Source: Leminorella grimontii ATCC 33999 = DSM 5078
Lineage (GTDB): Bacteria; Pseudomonadota; Gammaproteobacteria; Enterobacterales; Enterobacteriaceae
DNA length: 64,000 nucleotides
NCBI RefSeq assembly: GCF_000439085.1
Contig: NZ_AUUA01000001.1
Span: forward strand, 868,001 to 932,000
Direction of reading: 5' to 3'
Under the pieces are notes generated by a model that was not told the DNA's origin, did no database searches, and worked only from the letters and a program-made list of their open reading frames with translations. The translations under genes and the position numbers were made by a program. This document shows, one piece after another, positions 1 to 9,490 of this stretch. Position 1 is the stretch's first letter; the number at the start of each line of letters is the position of its first letter.

Positions 1-887
1 GTAATGGCGCTGCCCGCACCGATATTAACGCTGCCGCCCTGGCCGCCGGAAGAGCGATCCAACAGAATACCGGCGCTGTTGTTTCCAGAAACCTCAATCT
101 TTAACGCATTTGCTGCCAAAGTCCCGCCGTCGAAAAGGCTGAGGCCGTGCGCATAGCTACCAAGCGTAGTGATAGAGGATCCGCTACCTAAATTAACAAC
201 GGCGCCCTTCCTGATATCCATACCATATGCGGAATCGCCTTTGGTATTGATAGATAAATTATCGGCGACAAAGGTTGTATCTGGCCCGCCCGACGACGAT
301 CCGATTCTAACGCCTGAATAGCCTGAATTAATTACGCTTCCGCTGCCCAAATCGACAGAGGAGCCAGGCATTTGAAAATGGATCCCGTTCCCTTGCTCTG
401 CGTTAATCGTCAACTTATCGGCTCGCAGCGTCGCGCCTGCGTTAAAAAAGTTAATACCGGTGCCCTGCTTGACGTTGATAACGCTATCGGTACCTAAATC
501 AACGCTTGCGTTAGCGCCGTCATTGATGTTGATCCCATTGCCACCCGTATTGAGAACGTTAATCGTAAGCCGGTCTGCGGTTACGGCCACGCTGCCGCTG
601 CCGTTAGTCCAAATGCCTATACCGTCGCCGGATGTTCCACCTGCATTGACGGTAATTGTCACATCCTTGGCCAAGTCAACGATGCCAGGAGCATTAACCT
701 GAATAGCCGAATCGCCGCTTATAGGCGTATAGACAACGGTATCATTATCCTGCAGGGTAATATTACCGCCCGTTTGTTGCCCCAGCTCAGCGGCGCTAAC
801 CTGACAAACGCAGGCGCTCAGGCTGGCAAAACCCAAAATGGCTAACTGACGATAAAAGGAGCGTTGGGAGAAATGCTTAGTCTGCAT
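1..887 (-). CDS. Autotransporter adhesin, N-terminal part (cut by window edge)
   Basis: The frame is open without a stop from the ATG at 887 to the left edge (295 codons), so the gene continues outside the window. The start has AAGGA about 10 nt upstream. Residues 1-33 look like a signal peptide (basic start, hydrophobic stretch, cleavage near VSA-AE). The rest is a Gly/Asn/Ser/Thr-rich passenger with repeated units of the type VDLGxGSxI followed by a short strand, as in beta-helical type V secretion passengers. It is a paralogue of the complete gene immediately downstream, which shares the unit pattern and the post-signal segment (GxQ(S/T)GxNIT). The beta-barrel is not visible, so the autotransporter call rests on the passenger and the paralogue. 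An LSAC string in the signal resembles a lipobox but is probably coincidental. Confidence 0.8.
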   Translation of the reverse strand, partial: MQTKHFSQRSFYRQLAILGFASLSACVCQVSAAELGQQTGGNITLQDNDTVVYTPISGDSAIQVNAPGIVDLAKDVTITVNAGGTSGDGIGIWTNGSGSVAVTADRLTINVLNTGGNGININDGANASVDLGTDSVINVKQGTGINFFNAGATLRADKLTINAEQGNGIHFQMPGSSVDLGSGSVINSGYSGVRIGSSSGGPDTTFVADNLSINTKGDSAYGMDIRKGAVVNLGSGSSITTLGSYAHGLSLFDGGTLAANALKIEVSGNNSAGILLDRSSGGQGGSVNIGAGSAI

Positions 888-1689
888 AGTTGAAAATTCC
901 TTTTCATTTCCAGGTAGTTAATATCCGTCTCACCCATAATTTTGTGAGTAAAATGATTTTCAAAACAATTTTTTAATGTAAAATAGTAGGTAAAAAAACA
1001 ACACTCTTACGTACAAAACAAGGAATTTGAAAACCATTTTTAGATACAACCAAATACATAATAAAGTAATGCTTATGATTAATAGCATTACTACTTATAA
1101 ATATTACATTTCAACTCAAAAAATAGTCAATAACTATTACAGATCGCTTAATTGATCGAGAGAATCGATCCAAACGTAAAGCACTCACCCTCAAAAAACA
1201 ATATAACAATTTGATTTTATTAAAAAATTTAAAAATAAATTATTTTATTTATAAATAAAAAAATAAATGAATAAAATATATAAAAAGAATAGATTCCAAC
1301 CAAACAAAATGCGTTGCAATTTATTTAAAATAAAAATAAATATGTATTACAAATCTAAAAGCAAATATTAAAACCACTTTTATGAAACAATTAAAGAATC
1401 AATGTAAATATAAAAACACCCATATTGAAATAGGGAAAACGATCTAAACTATATTTACATATTTTTATTAGAAGATACGTATCCATTCTTATCTCATACG
1501 GAAATATACATTTTTGCTATTCAGAAAAACCGCCAAAAAAGGGGAACGTTTGCATACCCGCTATGACGGCATTTAAGGGAACTTTACGCCGTTAATACAG
1601 CGTATCCTCTTTGCTCAGAACAGGGTCATAAATGGATATAATTTGAAGAGAACGAAGCAGATGAGATGGGCGCCCTTTTGTTACCATAA
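888..1689. other. AT-rich intergenic region between the two autotransporter genes
   Basis: About 800 bases of very AT-rich DNA with no convincing gene on either strand. It should contain the promoter of the minus-strand autotransporter ending at 887. The motif AACGATCTAAA at 1438-1448 recurs at 4870-4880, upstream of the second autotransporter in the same orientation. No clear -35/-10 pair was chosen because too many AT-rich matches exist. Confidence 0.6.
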
Positions 1690-1721
1690 AAAACGGACGA
1701 TAACCTCTTATCGTCCGTTTT
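1690..1721 (-). terminator. Intrinsic terminator of autotransporter 2
   Basis: Perfect 14-bp stem (AAAACGGACGATAA, 1690-1703, with its complement at 1708-1721) around a 4-nt loop. On the minus strand it is followed by a T-run. It lies 26 bp past the stop codon of the gene at 1747-4608. Confidence 0.85.
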
Positions 1722-1746
1722 ATTATCGACCTCTACTGTCTATAGA

Positions 1747-4608
1747 TTAAAAGCTGAATCGATATCCGCCGTTAACCTGACGCTGGTCGAACCTGTTGCC
1801 CGTTGCACTATCAACTTCAACATAAAGCGTGTGATTTCCATTGATATTGGCACTAACACCCAGACCGTTGCTCCACCAGTTGCCCTTGAAGCTGTGCGCC
1901 TCTCGAGAGCCGTTCAACTTATAGTCGGTATCGCCGTCAAATTCCCTGACAAATCCGGTCTTTAGGTATACGTTGACCTTGCTGTTACCCGCCGTCGTTT
2001 CATAGCCAAACAGCGCGCTGGTGCGTCCAATTATGGACTCATAGCTGCCAAGATCGATCTTCAGGCCGTTGCTGGCGTTAACGCTCGCTGCGTCCTGATG
2101 GCTATAGGTGAACTGCGCCTGAGGCTCTATATAAAAGCCCTCGCCCGGCTGGTTCAGGCTGAACTTCTGCCCTACTTCCAGCGAGGCGCTGACGCCCGTT
2201 GAGCTGCCGTTGCCGCTGACGCCGTTATTCTGGCTATCCAGTACGCTGAACTTGTTTTTAAGGCGAGAAAGCTTGGCAATACTGTCAACGTAGAAACCGC
2301 TGTCTGCCATATAGGTCGCATAAAGCCCCATGTGGTGTGACTGTACGGTGCCGTCTCCGCTGCGATAGTCCGGAGAACCACGCGTTAAGCCCATAAACGT
2401 ACCGATATACAGCGGCGTTTCCGGGGAAATGCGTTTATCAAATCCCAACTGGGTTCCGCTATAGCTCATGTCGAATCCGCTCATCTTGCCGCTGGCAAAA
2501 GAGTCGAACTTGCCGCCGAACCCTCTCATCCATGCGTTGCCCTGCTCGCCGCTTTGGCGCAGGTCGCCCATGCGCTGCATCAGCGTCTGGGTTTCTGCAT
2601 AGTTGATCAGGTAGCCGACGTTGAGGAAATTACCGCCGGCGTCTGCCGTGGTCGTAATCGGCGGTTTTGGTTTCTCTTCTGGATCCGGGTCCGGATCTGG
2701 GGTCGGATCGGGATCTGTCGGAGGAACATAAATGCCAGAGGAGTACAGCTCCCAGTTATTGCCGTTCTTACGTACGTCATACAGGTAGCCGCCTAGCTCA
2801 ACCTGAGACGTAGAGGTAAAGTTTGCCGCGCCGTCCGCCGTTTCGACTACCGTCAATACTTCATTGCCGGTGGTCGCCAGGCTGCCGCGGTTCATTACGG
2901 TCAATGAATGATCGCCAGAGCTGGTTCCCGTCACGACCAGCTTATCGCCCGCGTTGTTGACGCCGTCTCCGTCGCCCACGATGTCGGTGCGTAAAACGAA
3001 CGCGCCGTTTCCGCTAAGGTTAGCCACGCTCAGCGTCGAATAGTCGGCGGCCGTCAGCGCGTGTGATAAATCGACCGTCGTATTGTTCAGCGTCAGGTTA
3101 TCCAGATTGGAATTTCCCGCTACGTTCCAGCGGCTGTCGTTCATGGTGATATTCAGCAAGCCGCCGTTGACGTTGTCGCTATAGGCGTTCCCCGTCCATG
3201 TCGAGCCGGACGCCATGTTCACGTTGACCAATCCGCCTCTTGACTGAATGCTGCCGTTAATCGACATTTTTCCCGTCGCGTTAATCCGGCTGGCCGCATA
3301 CCCGTCGTTATGTTGAGTATCTATCGCCATTTGATCGGCGCTGGCCATATTTACCGTCAGGTCGCCGGTCAGATCGATCTGGCTGTTGGTCATGGCGTAT
3401 ATGCCGCGGGTTCCCGCGGCGCCGGTCACGGTAAGATTCTCACCGGTAATTACGCCGCCGCCGAGCGCCCACAGCCCCAGAGCCAAACCTCCGTTGCGGT
3501 CGACCGTGACGTCGGTATTCTTCAAGTCGATTTTAGCGCTGGAAAACTGGGCTGAAGCACCATAGGAACCGCCTGAAAAGATGGTATTGCGATTATCCGC
3601 CGTGCCGATAAAGTTGATGGTGGTATTGGTACCGTTAGTCACCAGGCCACCGCCCAATTCGGAAGAAACGTGGCTGCCCGCACCGATATTAGCCGTACCG
3701 CCGCGTACTTCAAGGCCGTTAGAGTTATTGCCCTTGGCGTCAATCGTCAGCGCATCCGCTTTGATTTCACCAAAGCTCCAGATGCCGTGCGCATCGCTAC
3801 CGTTGGTCATAATCTTGCTGCCGGCGCCCAGATCGACAATAGAGTTTCTCTGAACGTTCATACCGTACGCGCTGGAGCCCTGCGCATCGATAGTCAAACC
3901 GGTCGCGGTAAATTTCGCCGGGCCGTTTGCCGCTGTGCCATTCAGGCCACCAACATAAACGCCGTAGCTGCCGCGCCCATTGGTTTTAATCGAGCTACCG
4001 CTACCTAAGTCAGCAGTGCTGCCGTAGTCATCAACGCTCAACCCTATGCCGCTGTCGCCTTTGGTTTCAATAGAAAGGCGGTTTGCCACCAGCGTAGACG
4101 CGCTGTCAACCATGACGCCGCTGGCGCTTGCGTTTGCTGCCCCTTCAACCTTAATGCTGCTGCCCGTGCCCAAGTCGGCATGCACTTTACTGCCAGCTAA
4201 ATTAAGGCCAACGGCGCTTCTACCAACGACGTCAACGGACAGGCCGTTAGCCGTCAAAACGCTATTAGCCCCCTGAATAAGAATACCTTTAGCGTAGTGA
4301 GTAGGATCCGTCACGCTGATGGTAACGTTATTACCCAGGTTGATAGTCCCCGTATTGTTATAGGGGTTCATTACGCCATAGAGGTTTCCTGACGAATCCC
4401 CAGCGTCGGCGATGATCCTGTCACCGTCGTTAACCGTGATGTTTGTGCCGCTTTGGCTGCCTATATCGGCAGCCTGTACCGGCTGTAGGAAAATGACCGA
4501 GCTCAGGCTAAGAAGGCCAGCCGCCGCCAAACGGCGCTGGAGTGAGCGTCTTGTGAATTTAGAGAGATGAGTTCCCTGAAATTCCCTATCGTGCAGATTA
4601 ATGTCCAT
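1747..4608 (-). CDS. Autotransporter adhesin (type Va secretion)
   Basis: This 953-residue protein should be exported by Sec and display a beta-helical passenger through its own outer-membrane barrel. It has an extended signal peptide (residues 1-46, cleavage near VQA-AD). A Gly/Asn/Ser-rich passenger follows to about residue 640, with repeated (A/V)DLGxGSxI units. A Pro/Asp/Glu linker (PTDPDPTPDPDPDP) leads to a roughly 290-residue barrel that begins with the RMGDLRQ...GNAWMRGFGG type linker and ends in aromatic GYRFSF, the usual BAM signal. The start ATG has AAGGA 8 nt upstream. No protease triad is evident, so adhesion or aggregation is more likely than proteolysis; the ligand cannot be told. 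It is paralogous to the gene at 1-887 and probably transcribed separately, since a terminator lies between them. Confidence 0.92.
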   Translation of the reverse strand: MDINLHDREFQGTHLSKFTRRSLQRRLAAAGLLSLSSVIFLQPVQAADIGSQSGTNITVNDGDRIIADAGDSSGNLYGVMNPYNNTGTINLGNNVTISVTDPTHYAKGILIQGANSVLTANGLSVDVVGRSAVGLNLAGSKVHADLGTGSSIKVEGAANASASGVMVDSASTLVANRLSIETKGDSGIGLSVDDYGSTADLGSGSSIKTNGRGSYGVYVGGLNGTAANGPAKFTATGLTIDAQGSSAYGMNVQRNSIVDLGAGSKIMTNGSDAHGIWSFGEIKADALTIDAKGNNSNGLEVRGGTANIGAGSHVSSELGGGLVTNGTNTTINFIGTADNRNTIFSGGSYGASAQFSSAKIDLKNTDVTVDRNGGLALGLWALGGGVITGENLTVTGAAGTRGIYAMTNSQIDLTGDLTVNMASADQMAIDTQHNDGYAASRINATGKMSINGSIQSRGGLVNVNMASGSTWTGNAYSDNVNGGLLNITMNDSRWNVAGNSNLDNLTLNNTTVDLSHALTAADYSTLSVANLSGNGAFVLRTDIVGDGDGVNNAGDKLVVTGTSSGDHSLTVMNRGSLATTGNEVLTVVETADGAANFTSTSQVELGGYLYDVRKNGNNWELYSSGIYVPPTDPDPTPDPDPDPEEKPKPPITTTADAGGNFLNVGYLINYAETQTLMQRMGDLRQSGEQGNAWMRGFGGKFDSFASGKMSGFDMSYSGTQLGFDKRISPETPLYIGTFMGLTRGSPDYRSGDGTVQSHHMGLYATYMADSGFYVDSIAKLSRLKNKFSVLDSQNNGVSGNGSSTGVSASLEVGQKFSLNQPGEGFYIEPQAQFTYSHQDAASVNASNGLKIDLGSYESIIGRTSALFGYETTAGNSKVNVYLKTGFVREFDGDTDYKLNGSREAHSFKGNWWSNGLGVSANINGNHTLYVEVDSATGNRFDQRQVNGGYRFSF

Positions 4609-5443
4609 AACATTCCTTTCAACTACACACTAAAAAACAATTCCTTTTTGGGTTTGCCTGAATACGTTAATTTTTAACAAAAACAGCCAGGCTAAAGAGC
4701 ACCCTAATATTGAGCCCTTGGCATAAAGCGAATAAAAAAACGGTTGTTATAAGATCTACGAATGAGTTGGATTTTATATGAACAGTTTGGAACCGCAAAT
4801 TGTTCTTACCTAATAAAACACACGTATTGATAGGTTTTGCGAATTGAATGCTAGATTTCGATCGGAGTTAACGATCTAAATAGTAATTAAATGTGTCACA
4901 TCAACACGCTACACTTTGACAAAATAAAATTAACATATTGATATAAAATACATTAAATTAACAAAATGAACCTTTACTCATTAATATTTTGTTATTCAAT
5001 AAATGCGATAATTCTGGTTTCTTCCCCTGTTTCTTATGGCCAATAAAGTCAGCAAAAAGTATAAAAAATCAGCAAAAAATCACCCTAATGATTAGTGCGC
5101 TAATTAAGTTGCCGCCATTAAGTCAAAAGATAGAAAGTCTATAGATGGACTTTATATAAAAGAGTTGCCAATTTAATAATCACGGAGGAAATATAAATTA
5201 AAGCGTTTTTACCCCCTTAATAGCTTCCTCTATCGCCTCTTTTTTCAGACCTATGCCCCACTTCCGTTCACTTGGCCACGCAAAGTAAGGCATCGCTTCT
5301 ACCGACGCCCAAAATCTGCATATCGATTGCTGCCGATCAAAGAATTTGTGATAACTACCGCTGAATTTATTCATTTTATGAGAAGAGGAGTGGTTTCTTA
5401 TCTTATACTTAGAGCTCGCCCCTACAGATACAGCATAAAGATA
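4609..5443. other. AT-rich upstream region, no confident gene
   Basis: From 4609 to about 5190 the DNA is strongly AT-rich and holds the upstream region of autotransporter 2, including the motif AACGATCTAAA at 4870-4880. From 5198 to 5377 the composition becomes gene-like on the minus strand (see findings), but no ribosome site supports translation. The promoter of the small plus-strand gene at 5444 should lie here too. Confidence 0.5.
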
Positions 5444-5911
5444 ATGAAAGAGATGATTACGGCAGTGGTGATGGCATTTACTCTGTTTGCCCAGCCGGCC
5501 GCTTACGCCGAAAGCGTCGTCGCGGTTGACGCCGACGTATACCGGTTTGATAAACACGATGACTTCAATATTTTTTGGAGTGACCTACAGCTTGCCGTTC
5601 AACATAACGACAAACGAGCCGTTGCCAAGATGATGCTTTTTCCCTTTAGCGACTATGAGCATTCGCCGGTTATTTTTCAAAGTGAAGACGAGTTTATCGC
5701 CCACTATGACGAGCTTTTTGACCGGGAGATGGTAGAACTTATTAAAAACAATCGATATCGCCCTGGCGATCCCGATCAAAGCGAGGTGCTTGATGCAGCC
5801 TCCCCAGAGGGCTTCGTTATTGAACACGAAAACAGCGATCTCGGCTACAACCTGGTGATAGAGAAAGTGGACGGCGTTTACAAAATCGTTCGCGTCGCGT
5901 TTTATTCCTAG
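5444..5911 (+). CDS. Predicted periplasmic protein, NTF2-like size, unknown function
   Basis: A 155-residue protein that I do not recognise by name. The frame is open from 5327, but the ATG at 5444 gives a clean signal peptide (MKEMITAVVMAFTLFAQPAA, cleavage near AYA-ES), so this start is preferred; the ribosome site is weak (TAAAG). The mature part is acidic and aromatic-rich, with an FNIFWSDLQLAVQHNDK segment and an FPF...SEDEFIAHYDELFD segment. This pattern is seen in small secreted NTF2-like domain proteins, although that placement is inference. It stands alone between the autotransporter and yidE, and its stop codon is not followed by a clear terminator. Confidence 0.65.
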   Translation: MKEMITAVVMAFTLFAQPAAYAESVVAVDADVYRFDKHDDFNIFWSDLQLAVQHNDKRAVAKMMLFPFSDYEHSPVIFQSEDEFIAHYDELFDREMVELIKNNRYRPGDPDQSEVLDAASPEGFVIEHENSDLGYNLVIEKVDGVYKIVRVAFYS

Positions 5912-6204
5912 TTCTCTCTCGGCGGTCATAGCTATCCTCGCGCTGCCACCTCTAACGTTGACCTTATTGCGCGATCGTTCATGTCGCCTTGAATCGTTTC
6001 ATCTCATGATTTAAATCAACATTCCTCTCTCCTGCCGCCTTCATTTCGACGAAGGAATCACAAATTTAATATGCCTTTTCTTTATGATGAATGAGCCCAT
6101 CGCTAAGGCTATCGTTGCGAATCAGTGCGAGCGTCGAACCGATGGCGTTTATCGACAATCTCGACAAGCCTCTGGGCAAAGGCTTCTCGGCAAGGATAGA
6201 AACG

Positions 6205-7857
6205 ATGAGTGATATAGCTCTGACGGTCAGTCTACTGGCTTTGGTTGCCGTTGTTGGCCTATGGGTAGGCAACTGGAAGGTTCGCGGCGTTGGGTTAGGC
6301 ATAGGCGGCGTGCTGTTTGGCGGGATCGCGGTAGGCCACTTCAGCCACGTTTATCACATCTCTTTGAATGAAAATATGCTGCACTTCATTCAGGAATTCG
6401 GACTCATTCTCTTTGTTTATTCCATCGGCATTCAGGTCGGCCCTGGGTTCTTTTCCTCTTTGCGCCGTTCCGGCATGAGGCTAAACGCCTTCGCCTGCCT
6501 TCTGGTTCTGACCGGCGGTCTGGTTACCGCCGCGCTGCATAAAATCTTCGCCATTCCTTTGCCGATTGTGTTAGGCATTTTTTCCGGCGCCGTGACCAAT
6601 ACCCCTTCACTCGGCGCCGGGCAGCAGGTTTTATCCGATCTGAGCGCGCCGGCCGAACTGGTTAATCAAATGGGTATGGCCTATGCCATGGCCTATCCGT
6701 TCGGCATTTGCGGCATTTTGTTAGCCATGTGGATTATTCGCCTGGCGTTTCGCATCAACGTCGATAAAGAAGCCAAGGCATTTGACCAAATTTCCGGCGC
6801 GGCGGCCGATAATCTGCAAACGATGAACATTCAGGTATGCAATACGAACCTGGTCGGTATGCAGTTGCAGGATATTCCTATCGTTAATGAAGAAGGGGTC
6901 GTTTGCTCCCGCCTAAAGCGCGAAAATCTGCTGATGGTGCCTTCAGCGACAACGACGATAGAAATGGGCGACCTGCTGCATTTAGTCGGCGATCGCCACC
7001 TGCTCAATCAGGCGAAGCTGCTAATCGGCACGGAGGTCGACGTCGCGCTGTCGACCCGAACTCGGGATCTGCAAATGGCCCGCGTCGTGGTCACCAGCGA
7101 AAAGGTGATGGGGAAAAAGATTGCCGATTTAAACCTGCACCGCTACGACGTGGTTATTACTCGGCTTAATCGGGCCGGCGTTGAGCTGGTGGCAAGCAGA
7201 AGCCTGTCTCTGCACTTTGGCGACATTCTTAACCTGGTCGGCAAGCCGTCGTCAATAGACACCGTCGCCGATCTCGTCGGCAACGCTCAGCAGCGCCTGC
7301 AGCAGGTGCAAATGCTGCCGGTTTTCATCGGCATTGGCCTTGGCGTACTGCTGGGCTCGATTCCGCTGTTCATTCCCGGCTTCCCCGCCGCCCTTCGGCT
7401 AGGGCTGGCCGGCGGCCCGCTGGTAGTAGCGCTTATTCTTGGGCGTATCGGCACCCTTGGGAAAATGCACTGGTTTATGCCGCCCAGCGCCAACCTGGCC
7501 TTAAGGGAACTTGGGATCGTACTGTTTCTTTCCGTCGTAGGGTTTAAGTCCGGCGCCAGCTTTATCAGCACGCTGCTAAACGGCGACGGCGTTATCTGGA
7601 TGGGGTACGGCGCCTTAATCACGATAGTCCCGCTGTTGGTCGTCGGGCTGCTGGCCTATGCGGTAGCGAAAATGAACTACTTAACTATCTGCGGCCTGCT
7701 CGCCGGCTCGATGACAGACCCGCCGGCGCTGGCGTTCGCTAACGGAATGCATCCTACCAGCGGAGCTGCGGCGCTTTCTTATGCGACGGTGTATCCGCTG
7801 GCGATGTTCCTACGCATTATGTCGCCACAGCTTCTGGCGCTCATTTTCTGGATCTAG
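6205..7857 (+). CDS. yidE: Putative transporter YidE (AspT/YidE/YbjL family)
   Basis: A 550-residue inner-membrane protein very close to E. coli YidE. The N-terminal and C-terminal thirds are hydrophobic multi-helix halves (the AspT/YidE/YbjL antiporter duplication), each with a GxxxTxxPAL/SLGAG-type segment ([28 protein letters not shown]). The middle, about residues 200-370, carries two cytosolic RCK_C/TrkA-C-like domains. The frame is open upstream to 6091, but the ATG at 6205 matches the known family start (MSDIALTVS) and has AGGA upstream. The substrate is unknown; AspT, a relative, exchanges aspartate for alanine. The 290 bp before it contain no gene. It is monocistronic, followed by a terminator. 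Confidence 0.93.
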   Translation: MSDIALTVSLLALVAVVGLWVGNWKVRGVGLGIGGVLFGGIAVGHFSHVYHISLNENMLHFIQEFGLILFVYSIGIQVGPGFFSSLRRSGMRLNAFACLLVLTGGLVTAALHKIFAIPLPIVLGIFSGAVTNTPSLGAGQQVLSDLSAPAELVNQMGMAYAMAYPFGICGILLAMWIIRLAFRINVDKEAKAFDQISGAAADNLQTMNIQVCNTNLVGMQLQDIPIVNEEGVVCSRLKRENLLMVPSATTTIEMGDLLHLVGDRHLLNQAKLLIGTEVDVALSTRTRDLQMARVVVTSEKVMGKKIADLNLHRYDVVITRLNRAGVELVASRSLSLHFGDILNLVGKPSSIDTVADLVGNAQQRLQQVQMLPVFIGIGLGVLLGSIPLFIPGFPAALRLGLAGGPLVVALILGRIGTLGKMHWFMPPSANLALRELGIVLFLSVVGFKSGASFISTLLNGDGVIWMGYGALITIVPLLVVGLLAYAVAKMNYLTICGLLAGSMTDPPALAFANGMHPTSGAAALSYATVYPLAMFLRIMSPQLLALIFWI

Positions 7858-7864
7858 GCGGCGT

Positions 7865-7916
7865 CTCGCCGAACGTCAGCGCCGGGTGGCGATAAGCGTC
7901 ACTCGGCGAGTTTTTT
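7865..7916 (+). terminator. Probable terminator of yidE
   Basis: CTCGCCGA (7865-7872) pairs with TCGGCGAG (7903-7910) and is followed by six T. The 30-nt interval can itself fold (CGCC/GGCG). It overlaps the 3' end of the convergent acetyltransferase gene. Confidence 0.55.
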
Positions 7917-8387
7917 CTGCCAAAATATCGCCTGCCCCATTTCCGGATCCAGTTCATAGCCGCTAAAACCAAACTTCCGGTAGCTGCTTTGGGCGCCGAG
8001 GTTGCCCTGTAGTACTTCTAAGGTCATTTTGCAGCACCCTCGCTCTTTAGCGATGCTTTCAACCTTGGTCAACATGCGTTGAGCAATCCCCAATCCCCTG
8101 TAAGCGGCGTCAACCGTCACGTCATGGATATTCACCAGCGGACGAGCGGCGAAGGTAGAGAAGCCCATAAAGCAGTTAATGAGCCCGGCAGGCTTTCCTC
8201 CTACGTAGGCCATTACGCTAAAAGCATGAGGCAGCCTTGACAGCTCTGCCGCCAGCCGCGATTTGACGTCGTCCTCCAGCGCTTCGCCTCCGCCCATAGG
8301 ATCTTTCGCATAGCCATCCAAAAGCGCTATCAGATCTTCCGCCTGCCCGGCGTTGTTATAATCTACCAATATCACTTCTACGTTCAT
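7899..8387 (-). CDS. GNAT family N-acetyltransferase
   Basis: A 162-residue protein with the GNAT fold. The acetyl-CoA binding motif A is seen as VTVDAAYRGLGIAQRMLTKV (about residues 95-114, R/QxxGxG/A type), and the C-terminal SSYRKFGFSGYE segment is the usual motif B. The acceptor substrate is not predictable. The frame is open to 8468, but the ATG at 8387 has GGAAGA upstream and begins directly with the domain, so it is the likely start. It converges on yidE and lies head to head with the permease gene at 8647, leaving a shared upstream region of about 260 bp. Confidence 0.8.
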   Translation of the reverse strand: MNVEVILVDYNNAGQAEDLIALLDGYAKDPMGGGEALEDDVKSRLAAELSRLPHAFSVMAYVGGKPAGLINCFMGFSTFAARPLVNIHDVTVDAAYRGLGIAQRMLTKVESIAKERGCCKMTLEVLQGNLGAQSSYRKFGFSGYELDPEMGQAIFWQKKLAE

Positions 8388-8646
8388 TACTGTCTTCCTA
8401 TAGCGCGGTGAAAGCGCATCACTATAGCAAAGCCATTCCGTCGCGTCTCGCTTGGGGCTATGCCTCACTCATTTTCTTAACGATGAGCGCTTAGCGCGTG
8501 CGCGCCCTTCTTCCTTAATACAAATAGGGGTAATATGGCAGTGTTTTAAACCGACGGTTTCCAATAAAAAAGCCCGCCATGAAAATACGGTTCAATATAG
8601 TAGACGCAGAAAAAAGATCGGCTCAAGCCTGGAAGGGAAATGCGCA

Positions 8647-9441
8647 ATGACGCTGCTACTGGCGCTGTTAACCAAGCTGCTGATAGGCGCGCTGCTAGGG
8701 CTGGTCATCACCACGACCGGCGTCGGCGGAGGAATTCTGGTTTTACCCGTACTGACCTGGATGTTCGGCATGGACACGCTGAGCGCCGTGGCGACCGCAA
8801 ACCTGATGTCGATGCTGATGAAGCTTTCATCAAGCTGGGTACACTTCCGATTGGGCAATATTCCGCTAAAACCTTCAATGGTGATATTGCTTATCATGCT
8901 GCCTAGCACGCTGTTGGCAAGCTACGGCATTACCCTGCTCGCCGACGTTGACGCATGGTACGCCCACGTTCAATGGGGAATCAATTCGCTGGTCGTTATC
9001 GCCATCGCCCTTTCGCTTTTTATCTTCTGCACCCGGATGTTCCACCCTGACCGGATGGCCGTTCAAAGCGCGCGCCAGCCGGGCAGACTGAGTCAGTTCA
9101 TCGTCCCCGGAACCTGTGCGGGCATAACGATTGGCGCAACGGGCGTCGGCGGCGGCGTCGTCATGCTCCCGCTGCTAATGAGGTTTGCCCGTATGGACAT
9201 TAAGCGCTCGATAGGCACGTCGGTCTTCGTCACGATGCTGCTGTCCGGTGCGTCGGCCTTTGCCTACGGCCAGGGCGGCTATACCGATGTACAGCTGGCG
9301 CTGATATTGAGCGTGGGCTCCATTCTCAGCCTGCCCCTGGCCCGCTATCTCTTAAAAACCGTATCGGAAAAAACGTTCCAATGGGTCACTTTTGCCTTTA
9401 TCGTGACCAGCGCCGCAACGATGCTTTATCGCATGATATAA
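8647..9441 (+). CDS. TSUP (TauE/SafE) family membrane permease
   Basis: A 264-residue inner-membrane protein with about eight hydrophobic helices and the two characteristic TSUP repeats: TTTGVGGGILVLPVL near residue 24 and ATGVGGGVVMLPLL near residue 170. Family members export sulfite, sulfoacetate or related organosulfur anions; the substrate here is unknown. The frame extends upstream to 8452, but that extension is hydrophilic and unlike the family. The ATG at 8647, with AAGGGA upstream, starts the first helix. It is convergent with rtcB. Confidence 0.85.
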   Translation: MTLLLALLTKLLIGALLGLVITTTGVGGGILVLPVLTWMFGMDTLSAVATANLMSMLMKLSSSWVHFRLGNIPLKPSMVILLIMLPSTLLASYGITLLADVDAWYAHVQWGINSLVVIAIALSLFIFCTRMFHPDRMAVQSARQPGRLSQFIVPGTCAGITIGATGVGGGVVMLPLLMRFARMDIKRSIGTSVFVTMLLSGASAFAYGQGGYTDVQLALILSVGSILSLPLARYLLKTVSEKTFQWVTFAFIVTSAATMLYRMI

Positions 9442-9490
9442 AAATGCGGCGAGCCTTCGCCCGCCGCGCGCCTTTTAGGCTTTTGTTCCT

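Noticed and set aside
460-702. Plus-strand ORF inside the partial autotransporter
   Set aside because: It is a shadow frame of a repetitive gene with a clear signal peptide and ribosome site on the other strand.
885-887. Lipoprotein signal in autotransporter 1 (LSAC)
   Set aside because: The string fits a lipobox, but a normal signal-peptidase I site (VSA-AE) follows, and secreted passengers are not usually lipidated.
5198-5557. 119-codon minus-strand gene overlapping the signal-peptide gene
   Set aside because: It lacks a ribosome site, and its N-terminal half is antisense to a better-supported coding region; only the tail is kept as a possible remnant.
9446-9467. Terminator between the TSUP permease and rtcB
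   Set aside because: GCGGCG/CGCCGC can pair around a 10-nt loop, but no proper T-run follows.
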